A stretch of DNA of 64,000 bases, from the NCBI GenBank assembly GCA_002423545.1, contig DIWP01000001.1, positions 124,001 to 188,000 on the forward strand, given 5' to 3'. Below are positions 25,297 to 33,854 of this stretch, one piece after another. Under the pieces are notes generated by a model. It saw nothing but the letters and a program-made list of their open reading frames with translations. It was not told where the DNA came from and ran no database searches. Numbering within the stretch: position 1 is the stretch's first letter; every line of letters starts with the position of its first letter. This stretch comes from Thermoleophilia bacterium UBA6103 (GTDB lineage: Bacteria > Actinomycetota > Thermoleophilia > UBA2241). The position numbers were made by a program, and so were the translations under genes.

Positions 25297-25316
25297 CAAT
25301 CGGTGCCTCGATTGTA
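25297..25316 (-). promoter_or_regulatory. Promoter/operator candidate upstream of fumarase
   Basis: The minus strand has TACAAT (25316-25311), a strong -10 match, overlapped by a perfect 6-bp inverted repeat CAATCG-N6-CGATTG (25297-25314). No clear -35 is seen. The layout fits a promoter blocked by a regulator, perhaps one of the LysR proteins, but this is a guess. Confidence 0.35.
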
Positions 25317-25462
25317 CCGGACCGGCCGCCGGCCGCTGGGACGATGCCGGTCGTCGCGCCGGATGGCACGGCAGAGAGAGGTAGCCAGGGCGTCAGCGCA
25401 CAGCCACCGGTGTGAGACGAACGGTCGCAGGAAAGCGCGTTCCGGTGTGGCATACTCCGCCC

Positions 25463-25783
25463 ATGAAGACGGACGTCCAGGAACGACTTGCGAGGCTTGT
25501 CGAAGCGATCGTCGCTGAGGTCTGACCGCTGCGGATCGTCCTCTTCGGCTCTGCCGCGCGGGGCGAGATGACCGGCAGCAGCGACCTCGACCTGTTGGTG
25601 GTCATGCCGGACGGGTCACCGCGGCGAGAGACCGCGAAGCTCCTCTATGGACGTGTCCGCGGCGTCCGTGTGCCGTTCGACATCGTGGTCGCCACACCGT
25701 GCGATCTTGAGAAGTACGGCAGCTCGCCGGGCCTCATCTATCGCGAGATCCTCCGCGAGGGGCGGGAGCTCTATGCCGCATGA
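25463..25783 (+). pseudogene. MNT-type nucleotidyltransferase (MntA-like antitoxin), in-frame stop
   Basis: From ATG 25463 the frame runs 20 codons to TGA (25523-25525) and then continues in the same frame with LRIVLFGSAARGE, the GSx10DxD-type nucleotidyltransferase motif (SSDLDLLVV), and ends at 25783. Translated through the stop, the product is about 106 residues, the normal size of minimal nucleotidyltransferases, which are antitoxins that AMPylate HEPN toxins. An alternative start at 25568 would lose the FGS motif. With the partner HEPN gene also truncated, a decaying module is the most likely reading; a sequencing error or recoding at TGA is possible. Confidence 0.75.
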
Positions 25784-25916
25784 GCCGGGCAGTCCCTCTC
25801 GCTGGCTCGACTACGCACGGGGAGATCTCGTCCTCGCCCAGCGGTCCGCCGACCGTGATGTCCCGCTGCTGCTCCTGTGCTTTCATGTGGCCGAGCGTGA
25901 GCTCGGTAGGCGATGA
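25773..25916 (+). pseudogene. HEPN domain toxin fragment, truncated
   Basis: A 47-residue frame overlapping the end of the nucleotidyltransferase remnant, starting MPHEPGSPSRWLDYARGDLV and ending CFHVAERELGRR. It resembles the first helix and start of the second helix of HEPN proteins (usually about 125 residues, with an Rx4-6H motif), which then breaks off at the CFH(V/A) position where family members continue with QQAAEKAL. No continuation was seen in other frames. The gene is therefore a fragment, and the pair is a broken MNT/HEPN toxin-antitoxin module. Confidence 0.65.
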
Positions 25917-25937
25917 ACTCGCCGGCCTCCTCGGCCG

Positions 25938-27641
25938 TCAGTCGCGCACATCGTACGGCCGCCAGCCGCTGAGACGGTAGGCGGTCGCCAGCGACAGCCC
26001 GAACGTCAGCCACAGATACGGGTCCTCGAAGAACGCGTTGTACAGCAGGCTGTGCACGAGGACGGCGGCCACGACGGCGCCGAGGGCGGCGCGGATCAGG
26101 TAGAGGCGTCGGGCGTCGTCCTTCCCGGCAGAGCCGTCGTCGGCAATATCGGCTCCGCCAGGACCGGCGCGCACGGGGGCCGTCTCCAGGCCGGGCAGAC
26201 GGCGTCGGCGGAGGGTGGTATCGAAGGCCGCCCAGACGACTGACAGGAAGACGAGCAGTCCGGGCACCCCCAGCTCGGCCAGCAGCGTGAGCGGCGTCGT
26301 GTGACTCTCGCTGAGTCGCTTGCTGGCATGCCGGTTGCGGTAGTCGGGGTAGGCGAGGGAGAAGGCGCCGTAGCCCACGCCTCCGGCTGGCCGGTCGGCG
26401 GTCATCTTCAGGGCCGCCTCGCCCAGGTACAGGCGGCCGCCGGTCAGCTTGTTGATCCCCCAAGGCCTCTCGAGCTTGGCGCGCGTGACGCTGACGCCGC
26501 GCGCCGCCAGGAGCAGCCCGCCGGCGAGCAGAAGGACGAGGACGGCGGCGCCGGCCACGGCGGCCCCCCGGCGTCGTCCCAGCCAGGCGAAGGCGAACAC
26601 GATGAAGCCGACGGCGAAGGCCATCCAGCCCGAGCGCGACAGCGTGAGCAGGTTGGCGCCGGCCAGCAGGAAGGCGGCGGCGGCCAGTCGCCGCCGCCAC
26701 AGCGGCACCGCGACCATCAGCCCGATGCTCAGCAACAGCGCCACGATCAGGAAGCGGCTGAACATGTTGGGGTCCCAGAAGAGCGAGTTGACCCGGAAGC
26801 CGTTGCCGAGCTCGTAGTCGTCCATGATGCCGCTGCGGTTGAAGACCAGCCAGCGCGTCGGGTACTGGACGATGCCGATGACGGCCAGCACCACGCCGCT
26901 GCCGATGACCGTGAGCAGGACGCGCCGCAGGCCGTCGCCGTCGGCGACGTACCGGAACGTCAGCATCGTGACGATGCCGAACGGCAGCAGGAACGCCATC
27001 ATCTCGACGAGACCGGCGCCGAAGACCTCGCTGCGCCAGGCGGCACCGAGCGCGTCGGCGCCCCACCCGGACCCGGCCCAGAAGACCGAAAGGCCGGCCA
27101 GAGCGATGAAGGCCGCCAGGCTCAGGCGCAGGGGGTCGAGGGGCCTGTCGAGTGCTGGCGGAAGGTGGCCGGCTCCGACTGTCTCGCGCGTCGCTCCGGA
27201 CGGCGGGCGCAAGCGGTCGCGGATCACGACCTCGGCGATCAGTATGGCGAGGATGCCGGCATACAGCGGCAGTAGCAGGTAGGCGGAGCGGTCGCCGAGC
27301 GGCACCGGGATGCGCAGCGGCATGACGGCGACGACCGCCGGCAGCGCCCAGGCCGGGAAGCGCCAGGCCAGCCAGGTCAGCGCGGCGATGACAGCGATCA
27401 GAGCGACGGCGCCGCCGGCGATGAGCGCCGCGCGGCCGGCGAGCAGCGCGTCCAGGTCGGCGGTGTCGCCGAGGGCGAGCCCGGAGAAGACGAACAGCGT
27501 CGCCGTGGCGGCGACCAGGACCACAGCGAGCGGCCGGCGGCCGCGGCGGACGCCGAGGAACAGCGGCAGGTAGGCGGCCAGCACCACCATCAGGCTGAGC
27601 TTGGCGATGAGCAGGCTCGTCGTCATGGCGCCGACCGCCAT
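25938..27641 (-). CDS. O-antigen ligase-like membrane protein
   Basis: A 567-residue protein with about 12-14 membrane helices and the O-antigen ligase/polymerase family region. MAVGAMTTSLLIAKLSLMVV starts the first helix; the conserved part includes LFWDPNMFSRFLIVAL, LLTLSRSGWMAF and a periplasmic loop with RNRHASKRLSESHTTPLTLL followed by AELGVPGLLVFL. It probably joins or polymerises lipid-linked glycan outside the membrane. Either ATG (27641 or 27626) could be used. Together with the CapD-type dehydratase just upstream it belongs to a second surface-polysaccharide set, separate from the operon at 1-16,186. Confidence 0.83.
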   Translation of the reverse strand: MAVGAMTTSLLIAKLSLMVVLAAYLPLFLGVRRGRRPLAVVLVAATATLFVFSGLALGDTADLDALLAGRAALIAGGAVALIAVIAALTWLAWRFPAWALPAVVAVMPLRIPVPLGDRSAYLLLPLYAGILAILIAEVVIRDRLRPPSGATRETVGAGHLPPALDRPLDPLRLSLAAFIALAGLSVFWAGSGWGADALGAAWRSEVFGAGLVEMMAFLLPFGIVTMLTFRYVADGDGLRRVLLTVIGSGVVLAVIGIVQYPTRWLVFNRSGIMDDYELGNGFRVNSLFWDPNMFSRFLIVALLLSIGLMVAVPLWRRRLAAAAFLLAGANLLTLSRSGWMAFAVGFIVFAFAWLGRRRGAAVAGAAVLVLLLAGGLLLAARGVSVTRAKLERPWGINKLTGGRLYLGEAALKMTADRPAGGVGYGAFSLAYPDYRNRHASKRLSESHTTPLTLLAELGVPGLLVFLSVVWAAFDTTLRRRRLPGLETAPVRAGPGGADIADDGSAGKDDARRLYLIRAALGAVVAAVLVHSLLYNAFFEDPYLWLTFGLSLATAYRLSGWRPYDVRD

Positions 27642-27688
27642 GGCGCGGAGCTACGTGCGGGGTCCAGCGCTCACCTCGCGTACCTGCC

Positions 27689-29599
27689 TCACGCCCCGGT
27701 CCAGGGGGCGCTGGGCACGGCCGTCGGCTCCACGATAAGCCGGGCGGCCTGCAACGTCGCCTCGATGTCGCCGTCCGTCAGCGCCGCCCGCAGCCGCTCC
27801 AGGTCTCTCTGCAGGATGTCCCACGGTACGGGTGTGCGGGTCGCCGTCGTGATCTTGGGATGCACCGTGCGTCCGACCTGCTCGGCGTCGTTGAACAGCT
27901 TCTCGTCGAGCTTCTCGCCGGGCCGGGTACCGGTGAAGACGATCGCGATGTCCCTCTCCGGCTCCAGGCCGCTGAGGCGGATCATCTCGCGTGCCAGATC
28001 GACGATCCTGACCGGCGTACCCATGTCCAGGACGAAGATCTCGCCGCCGGCGCCCATGACGGCCGCCTGGAGGACCAGCCGGACCGCCTCCGGGATGGTC
28101 ATGAAGAAGCGCGTCATGCGCTCGTCGGTGACAGTGACCGGTCCTCCGGCGGCGATCTGCCGCTTGAAGATCGGCACCACGCTGCCGCTGGAGCCCAGGA
28201 CGTTGCCGAACCGCACGCTCATGAGCCTGGTGGTGCGATGCTCTCGACCGAGGCTCTCCACGATGCGCTCGGCCAGCGCCTTGCTGGTACCCATCACCGT
28301 CTGCGGCTCCACCGCCTTGTCGGTGGAGATGAACACGAAGCGCTCGACATCGAAGTCGATGGCGGCCTGCACCAGCTTGAGCGTCGCGAAGCTGTTGTTC
28401 TCGAAGGCCTGTGCGGGGTTGCACTCCATCATCGGTACGTGCTTGTAGGCGGCAGCATGGAAGACGATCTGCGGGCGCTGCTGCTCGAAGACCGCCCGCA
28501 TGTCTCCTTCGTCCTTGACGTCGACAAGGAGCGGCACGGCGTTCTTGACGTTGCGCTCGGCCTCGAGCTCGTGGTGGATGGTGAACAGGTTGTCCTCGGC
28601 GTGGTCCAGCAGCAGCAGGCGGCGCGGGTTCATGGCGGCGATCTGGCGGCAGAGCTCGCTGCCGATGCTGCCGCCGGCGCCGGTGACCATGACGATGCGG
28701 CCGCGGATGCCGGCGACGACGTCGTCCATGTCCAGTGTGACCTCGCCGCGACCGAGGATGTCCTCCACCTGGACGTCGCGGAGCTGCTCGATGGTGACCG
28801 TGCCCTTGATCAGCTCGTAGACACCGGGCAGGGTCTTGACGCTGACGTTGGCCTTCTTGCACATCAAGACGATGTCCTGGACCACCTTGCCCGAGATGGA
28901 CGGCATGGCGATGATGACCTCTTCTGCGGCGTGCTCCTCCACGAGCTGCGGCAGCTGACGGGTGCTGCCGACCACGCGCACGCCGTGGATGTGCAGGTTC
29001 TTCTTGCGCGGGTCGTCGTCGACCAGCCCGACCGGCTGGTAGGTGATCGTGCGTGTCTTGAGCATCTCGCGCACCACGAGCTCGCCGGCATCGCCGGCGC
29101 CGACCACCAGCACCTTCTTGCGGTCGCGGGAGAGCTCTCGGCGCCACGGCCGCTCCCACACGATGCGGGCGAGCAGACGGACGCCGCCGACCAGCAGGAG
29201 CGTGAGCACCAGGTCGAAGGCGATGACGCCGTAGGGCAGGCTCTCCACGGCGACGTTGACACCGAACCTGGAGTAGAGGGGCGCCTGGAGGGTCCTGGCG
29301 ACGATGAGGCTGACCACCACCGCCGCCACCTCGCCGACGATGGAGGCCTCGACGATGTGGGTGAGGTCGCGGACGCCGCTGTAGCGCCACCACTTGTTGT
29401 AGAGGCCCATCAGCCAGAAGACGAGCACCTGCACGCCGACGACCCAGGGGAACACCGTCCAGAGCAGGTGCTCGTAGCGCGCCGGCGCCGCGAAATCGAA
29501 GCGCAGCTGGAAGGCGAGCCACAGCGCCGCCGCGACCAGGACGGCATCGGCGACCGGCTGCCAGAGGCGATGACGACCGATGAGGAAGCGATGCTTCAA
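27689..29599 (-). CDS. CapD/PglF-type nucleoside-diphosphate-sugar 4,6-dehydratase (membrane-bound)
   Basis: A 636-residue enzyme of the polysaccharide biosynthesis CapD family. About four N-terminal membrane helices precede a CoA-binding-like Rossmann domain (KKVLVVGAGDAGELVVREML) and the NAD-dependent SDR catalytic domain (IVMVTGAGGSIGSELCRQIA). The STDKAVEPQTVMGTSKALAE segment carries Met in place of the catalytic Tyr, as is normal for this class. HPKITTATRTPVPWD is the typical C-terminal motif. It likely makes a UDP-4-keto-6-deoxy sugar from UDP-N-acetylglucosamine. The start is TTG at 29599, with GGGTGAG upstream; no nearby in-frame ATG or GTG is better. Confidence 0.9.
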   Translation of the reverse strand: MKHRFLIGRHRLWQPVADAVLVAAALWLAFQLRFDFAAPARYEHLLWTVFPWVVGVQVLVFWLMGLYNKWWRYSGVRDLTHIVEASIVGEVAAVVVSLIVARTLQAPLYSRFGVNVAVESLPYGVIAFDLVLTLLLVGGVRLLARIVWERPWRRELSRDRKKVLVVGAGDAGELVVREMLKTRTITYQPVGLVDDDPRKKNLHIHGVRVVGSTRQLPQLVEEHAAEEVIIAMPSISGKVVQDIVLMCKKANVSVKTLPGVYELIKGTVTIEQLRDVQVEDILGRGEVTLDMDDVVAGIRGRIVMVTGAGGSIGSELCRQIAAMNPRRLLLLDHAEDNLFTIHHELEAERNVKNAVPLLVDVKDEGDMRAVFEQQRPQIVFHAAAYKHVPMMECNPAQAFENNSFATLKLVQAAIDFDVERFVFISTDKAVEPQTVMGTSKALAERIVESLGREHRTTRLMSVRFGNVLGSSGSVVPIFKRQIAAGGPVTVTDERMTRFFMTIPEAVRLVLQAAVMGAGGEIFVLDMGTPVRIVDLAREMIRLSGLEPERDIAIVFTGTRPGEKLDEKLFNDAEQVGRTVHPKITTATRTPVPWDILQRDLERLRAALTDGDIEATLQAARLIVEPTAVPSAPWTGA

Positions 29600-29724
29600 C
29601 GTGCGCTCACCCGTGCTCGCGATGGAGAGCCGCAGGGTCGGTGCGGTGCTCAGGGCACGCCGCGACGTTGCGTACGGCTCCAGCAGTCAAGGATACCACG
29701 GGCTGCGTGGCGCAGGCTCAGCGG

Positions 29725-30696
29725 CTACGCCTTGAGCAGCATGGCGACGCCGCTGGCCAGCAGCACCAGCGCCAGGATGAAGCGCAGCCACTTGGTGGGC
29801 GTCTTGAGGGTGAGATGCGAGCCGAGGATGACGCCCGGCACCGAGCCCAGCAGCAGCGCTCCGACCATGCCGAGGTCGACGTTGCCGAAGCGGATCTGGG
29901 CGATGCCGGTGGCGCTGAGCAGGAGCAGCGAGTGGAAGACGTCCGTGCCCACCACTCGCGAGGTGGCCAGGGGATAGAAGACGATCAGCACCATCGCCAG
30001 GAGGGTGCCGCTGCCGACCGAGGTGAGTCCGATGATGAAGCCGGCGACGAGGCCGACACCGACGGTCGCCAGCTTGCGGCCCAGCGAAAGGTGCATGTTC
30101 TCGAGCGCGTACTGCTTGTCAATCTTGAGCACCATGACGCGCACGATGAGCAGGATGCCGACGATGATGAGGGCCGTGCCGATGGCCTGGTAGAGGACCA
30201 TGTCGACCATGTCGGTGTGGTTGCGCTTCATGAAGTCGACGGCAAACGCGCCCAGGATGCCGGCCGGGATGCTGCCCACGGCGAGCCAGAGGGCGAGCGG
30301 CCAGTCGACGGTGTGCTGGCGGAAGTGGCGCCACGAGCCGAACGCCTTGGTGACGGCCGCGTACGTGATGTCGGTGCCGATGGCGAGGGTCGGCGTGAAG
30401 CCGAAGAAGAAGATGAGGATGGGCGTCATGAGGGCGCCGCCGCCCATGCCGGTGAGGCCGACGAGGAAGCCGATCATGACGCCGACGAGGCTCAGGTACG
30501 GGTTCATGTAGCCGCCCAGCGGCGTGAGATAGATGGCGACCGCGACGATAGCCCAGACGCCGGCGGCGAACGCCCAGCGGAAGCGCCAGAGACGGTCGGG
30601 CACCGGCAGTCCGAGGATGGCGGGGACCGGCGCCACGGGTTCACCGTGGCGCCGGTCGAGAGCGGTCTCAGCTTCGAGCGGCCCCTGTGAGGCCAT
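29725..30696 (-). CDS. TauE/SafE family sulfite/sulfur anion exporter
   Basis: A 323-residue membrane protein of the TauE/SafE family. The signature GFLVGLTGMGGGALMTPILI near the start and its repeat GFIIGLTSVGSGTLLAMVLI halfway are visible, giving the expected internal duplication and about eight helices. The N-terminal 35 residues are cytoplasmic. These permeases export sulfite, sulfoacetate or related anions. The gene follows the APS reductase by 60 nt in the same direction, so removal of excess sulfite or import of a sulfur compound is plausible; direction is not decidable from sequence. Confidence 0.88.
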   Translation of the reverse strand: MASQGPLEAETALDRRHGEPVAPVPAILGLPVPDRLWRFRWAFAAGVWAIVAVAIYLTPLGGYMNPYLSLVGVMIGFLVGLTGMGGGALMTPILIFFFGFTPTLAIGTDITYAAVTKAFGSWRHFRQHTVDWPLALWLAVGSIPAGILGAFAVDFMKRNHTDMVDMVLYQAIGTALIIVGILLIVRVMVLKIDKQYALENMHLSLGRKLATVGVGLVAGFIIGLTSVGSGTLLAMVLIVFYPLATSRVVGTDVFHSLLLLSATGIAQIRFGNVDLGMVGALLLGSVPGVILGSHLTLKTPTKWLRFILALVLLASGVAMLLKA

Positions 30697-30756
30697 GCAG
30701 CCCCTCCCTGCTGCGAGGGGAGCGAACGGTCGGGCGGTGGATGCCCGAGACGTCGC

Positions 30757-31476
30757 TCAGGCCGTGGCGCCGCTCTTGAGCGGACGTGTGTGGATGCCGC
30801 ACTCGCCGCCGCACTTGCTCGTGTCGAGCCAGCGGCCGTCGCGCTCGCTGCCGCCGGCGGTCAGATGCGTGCACGGCTCGCAGCCGAGGGAGCGATAGCC
30901 TTCGGCGTACAGCGGGTTGACCGGCACCTGATAGAGAGCCAGGTACTGCCAGACCTCGCGCTCTTCCCACGGGAGGATGGGGTTGAGCTTGATGAGGCCC
31001 TCGTCACGCTCCTCGCGCTCGAGGTAGTCGGTGCGCGTGCGGCCCTCGGTGCAGCGCAGGCCGGTGACCCAGCACGACACGCCCATCTGCTCGATCGCCC
31101 AGCGGACCGGCTGGACCTTGAGGAGGTCGCAGCACTCGTCGGGGTCGGTCTTGTAGAGCTCGTCGGGGATCTCGACGTCGTTCTTGAAGATCAGGGTCTC
31201 GGGATACCGGGCGACGACCTCGTTCATGAACTGCCTGGTCGCCGGCGGCTTGAACCGCGTGGTGACGATGAAGCCGCGGATCTTGGGGTCGACGCGCTTG
31301 GCGAGATCCCAGATCGCGACCGAGTCCTTGCCGAGGCTGTTGGCCACGACCAGGCCGTCGCCGAACTCCCGGCGGGCATCCGCGATCAGGTCGAGCGACC
31401 GGTCGACCTTCTCCTTGAAATTGAGCCCGCTGACCAGCTCGTGGACCTCGTCTGGGGTGGTGGCGACCTGGACCAT
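30757..31476 (-). CDS. cysH: Adenylyl-sulfate (APS) reductase, CysH family
   Basis: A 239-residue PP-loop reductase converting adenylyl sulfate (or phosphoadenylyl sulfate) to sulfite. The nucleotide-binding ANSLGKDSVAIWDLA is clear. DECCDLLKVQPV carries the CC pair and SLGCEPCTHL the other CxxC-type pair that bind a [4Fe-4S] cluster, which points to an APS-type rather than PAPS-type enzyme. CGGECGIHTRP at the end contains the redox-active Cys. A strong AGGAGG precedes the ATG. Its product sulfite could feed the ComA enzyme at 16243-16995, though the two are far apart. Confidence 0.92.
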   Translation of the reverse strand: MVQVATTPDEVHELVSGLNFKEKVDRSLDLIADARREFGDGLVVANSLGKDSVAIWDLAKRVDPKIRGFIVTTRFKPPATRQFMNEVVARYPETLIFKNDVEIPDELYKTDPDECCDLLKVQPVRWAIEQMGVSCWVTGLRCTEGRTRTDYLEREERDEGLIKLNPILPWEEREVWQYLALYQVPVNPLYAEGYRSLGCEPCTHLTAGGSERDGRWLDTSKCGGECGIHTRPLKSGATA

Positions 31477-31497
31477 TCGTTCCTCCTGGTGTCGGTG

Positions 31498-31514
31498 GCC
31501 TCCCGGCGGGAGGC
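31498..31514 (-). promoter_or_regulatory. Leader hairpin upstream of cysH
   Basis: A perfect 7-bp inverted repeat (GCCTCCC, 3-base loop, GGGAGGC) lies about 22-38 nt before the cysH start, between the promoter region and the Shine-Dalgarno. It could act as a translational or attenuation element, or simply be a chance hairpin in GC-rich DNA. Confidence 0.25.
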
Positions 31515-31525
31515 GATATCATGCA

Positions 31526-31536
31526 GATTACTTATC
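31526..31536. promoter_or_regulatory. AT-rich imperfect palindrome before cysH (LysR-type site candidate)
   Basis: GATTACTTATC is palindromic at 8 of 11 positions and sits in the only AT-rich patch of the cysH/lysR spacer. Such a site fits a LysR-type regulator, and a LysR gene lies just upstream at 31585-32556. No direct proof is present. Confidence 0.25.
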
Positions 31537-31584
31537 GATGCGATTCACAGATGCGCATGCGGCAGAGTACCGGTCGGCCCGCCG

Positions 31585-32556
31585 TCAGTCAAGATGCGCA
31601 GCGTTCTCCTGCGACGCGGAGCATTCCCCCCCGTCACTCGGGGTCGGTCCGTCGGCAACAGATGCGTCCCGCTCGGCACGGAAGGACTCGAGGAGCGCCT
31701 CGGCGGCGCGCGAGAGGATGCGTGCGCGCGACCGCACCATGAAGAAGTCGCGGAGGATGACGAGCCCCTCGACCGGCACCACGTGCAGCAGTCCGTGTTC
31801 GACCTCCGGACCTATCGCCCAGCGGCTCAGGAACGTGACGCCACCGCCGGCGATGGTCGCCTGCTTGGCCGACTCCATGAGGCCCATCTCCATGGCGATG
31901 GTGAGGTCGTCCCGGAAGAGGCCCGCCGAGCGCAGGTGGTCCTCGACGACGGCCCGCAGGCCGGCGCCGTGCTGCTGGACGATCTGCGGCTCCGCTGCCA
32001 GCTCGGCCAGCGAGATGTTGTCGCGCCCGGCCCAGGCGTGGCCGCGCGCGCAGACCAGCACGACCTCGTCGTGGGCCAGCGGCTCGCAGTCCAGCTCGGG
32101 ACGGGTCGATGGGGCGCCGACGGCGCCGATCTCAAGCTCGCGGGCGACGACGCGCTCGATGACGGTATGGGTGTCGTCGACACGCAGGATCAGTGACACC
32201 CCGGGGTGGCGGGCCCTGAACCGTGTCAGGAGGCCCGGCAGCACGTGTCCGCCCGGTCCCGACGAGGCGCCGATCAGCACCTCGCCGGCCAGGAGCTCGC
32301 TGAGGTCGGCGATGCCGGTACGAGCCTGTGCCTCGAGGTCGAGGATCCGGCGAGCATGATCGTAGAGGACGCGGCCGGCGTCGGTGGGCATGATCACGCG
32401 GCTCGACCGGTCGAGCAGCGTGACGCCCATCTCGCGCTCCAGCGCCCTGAGCTGCTGACTTGCGGCCGGCTGGGTGATCTGCAGGTCGGTGGCGGCCAGC
32501 GAGAAGCTACGGCGCTCGACGATGCGGCAGAAGAGCCGGAGGTGTCGTATGTCCAT
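31585..32556 (-). CDS. LysR family transcriptional regulator (CysL-like)
   Basis: A 323-residue LysR regulator. The N-terminal MDIRHLRLFCRIVERRSFSL and TDLQITQPAASQQLRALERE mark the helix-turn-helix; the effector domain has AGEVLIGASSGPGGHVLPGL. It is upstream of and in the same direction as the APS reductase, 108 nt away, so it may control sulfur assimilation; CysL-like members of the family do this in Bacillus. The last 35 residues are a hydrophilic tail with few similarities. It is paralogous to the LysR at 22770-23672. Confidence 0.88.
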   Translation of the reverse strand: MDIRHLRLFCRIVERRSFSLAATDLQITQPAASQQLRALEREMGVTLLDRSSRVIMPTDAGRVLYDHARRILDLEAQARTGIADLSELLAGEVLIGASSGPGGHVLPGLLTRFRARHPGVSLILRVDDTHTVIERVVARELEIGAVGAPSTRPELDCEPLAHDEVVLVCARGHAWAGRDNISLAELAAEPQIVQQHGAGLRAVVEDHLRSAGLFRDDLTIAMEMGLMESAKQATIAGGGVTFLSRWAIGPEVEHGLLHVVPVEGLVILRDFFMVRSRARILSRAAEALLESFRAERDASVADGPTPSDGGECSASQENAAHLD

Positions 32557-32625
32557 CTGGCGGCCTCCGTCTGCTGTCGACGCCGTCTGTGTCTAACGTG
32601 GCCGGGACGCCGCGCGACGCCCCGC

Positions 32626-33657
32626 TCAGCGCTCCCTCGTGCCGAGGCGCAGGATCTGGTCGACGAAGAGCTGCGGGTCACGCAGCGTGGCGGCGCCGGT
32701 CGTGGCCGGCGGCTTCTTCTCGACCGTGATGTCGGCGTAGGTCTGCACGCGCGTGAGCCGGCCCTCGGCTATGAGACGCTCGTCGACGGCACCGAGCTTG
32801 CCGGCGAACAGCGTGAAGGCCGGCGTGCCCAGGGCGACCGCCTCACGGTTCATGGTGCCGCCGGCGCCGACGACGAGGTCGGCGGCGGCGATCAGGCTGA
32901 GGCCGTCGACGGCGCGATCGGGAACGATGACGCTGGGCTTGCCGGTGGTCGAGAGGCGCTCCCGCTGCTCCTCGGTGCGCGGCAGGATCACCAGGTGCAC
33001 GTCGTCGCGGTCGCCGAGGCGGGCGACGATGTCGTCGACGAGCGGGTTGTGCAGGCGATGGTAGAGGGTCACGTCCGGCGCCGGGCGCAGGACGACGACG
33101 ATCCGCGCCGGGTCTACTCCCAGCCGCGGCAGGATCTCGAGGTCGGGCCGGAAGTCGAAGAGGTAGTACTCCTCCTTGAGGCCCGGGTAGCGGACGATGC
33201 GCTCGGGCGCGATGCCGTAGGGCAGCAGACGCACGAGCGGGATGGCGCGCGGCACGATGATCTCGTCGACCAGACGCAGGTTGAGGTGATGCGAGGCGGC
33301 GGCGAACTCGTAGTCGAACATGGTGAGCTGCGGGATGCGCAGGATGCGCGCCGCGACGGTGAGGTCGTTGGAGTTGTGGCCGGCGGCGACATCGAAGCGG
33401 CCGCGGCGGCCGAAGGCGACCAGCCGGCCGCCGCGATCGAGCAGGCCGCCGGCCTTGGCGGCCACGTTGCGACCCCGGTGACGCCCGATGATGACGGCGT
33501 CGATGCGGTGGTCGGCCAGGAGTTGCTCCGTCTGCGCGTAGCGCCGGGCCGTCACAGAGACGTCGTGGCCCTGCTCCCTGAGACGCCGGACGATCGGCGC
33601 GAAGAAGAGCACGTGCGGCGAGTTGGTGATGTCGATCCAGACCTTCACGGCGCTCAC
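32626..33657 (-). CDS. DUF354 family protein (UDP-GlcNAc 2-epimerase-like fold)
   Basis: A 343-residue protein of the DUF354 family, related in fold to GT-B enzymes and UDP-GlcNAc 2-epimerase. VKVWIDITNSPHVLFFAPIV is the diagnostic start; AGHNSNDLTVAARILRIPQL, MFDYEFAAA and VVGAGGTMNREAVALGTPAF follow. Members occur in surface polysaccharide clusters and their reaction is not established. GTG start at 33657 is listed, but a GTG three codons later (33648) begins exactly at the conserved part and has AGGGTGA at a good distance. The aminotransferase lies 197 bp upstream in the same direction. Confidence 0.78.
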   Translation of the reverse strand: MSAVKVWIDITNSPHVLFFAPIVRRLREQGHDVSVTARRYAQTEQLLADHRIDAVIIGRHRGRNVAAKAGGLLDRGGRLVAFGRRGRFDVAAGHNSNDLTVAARILRIPQLTMFDYEFAAASHHLNLRLVDEIIVPRAIPLVRLLPYGIAPERIVRYPGLKEEYYLFDFRPDLEILPRLGVDPARIVVVLRPAPDVTLYHRLHNPLVDDIVARLGDRDDVHLVILPRTEEQRERLSTTGKPSVIVPDRAVDGLSLIAAADLVVGAGGTMNREAVALGTPAFTLFAGKLGAVDERLIAEGRLTRVQTYADITVEKKPPATTGAATLRDPQLFVDQILRLGTRER

Positions 33658-33854
33658 CCTACCATCGTCGCGCGCGCCTCAGGTCCGGCCGGCCGGCAGG
33701 CCTGGCAGCTCGAGGCAGGGCTCGAGTCGTTTCAGCCGCCGGGTCTCGCGGCTCACCGGGCCGGTCGCAGCCCGCTGCGGTGTCGTCGAGGCCCGGGGCA
33801 GTGTCTCTGCAGTCCAGCCCAGAGCGGCCGTCACTCAGGAGAAGACGGCGGCGC

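Noticed and set aside
25568..25783. Intact 71-residue nucleotidyltransferase from ATG 25568
   Set aside because: This frame would lack the FGS part of the active site, which is present upstream in the same frame before the ATG; the gene is better read as broken.
31498..31514. Terminator for the upstream LysR gene
   Set aside because: The hairpin is in the leader of cysH and has no U-tract; it is kept as a leader element only with low confidence.
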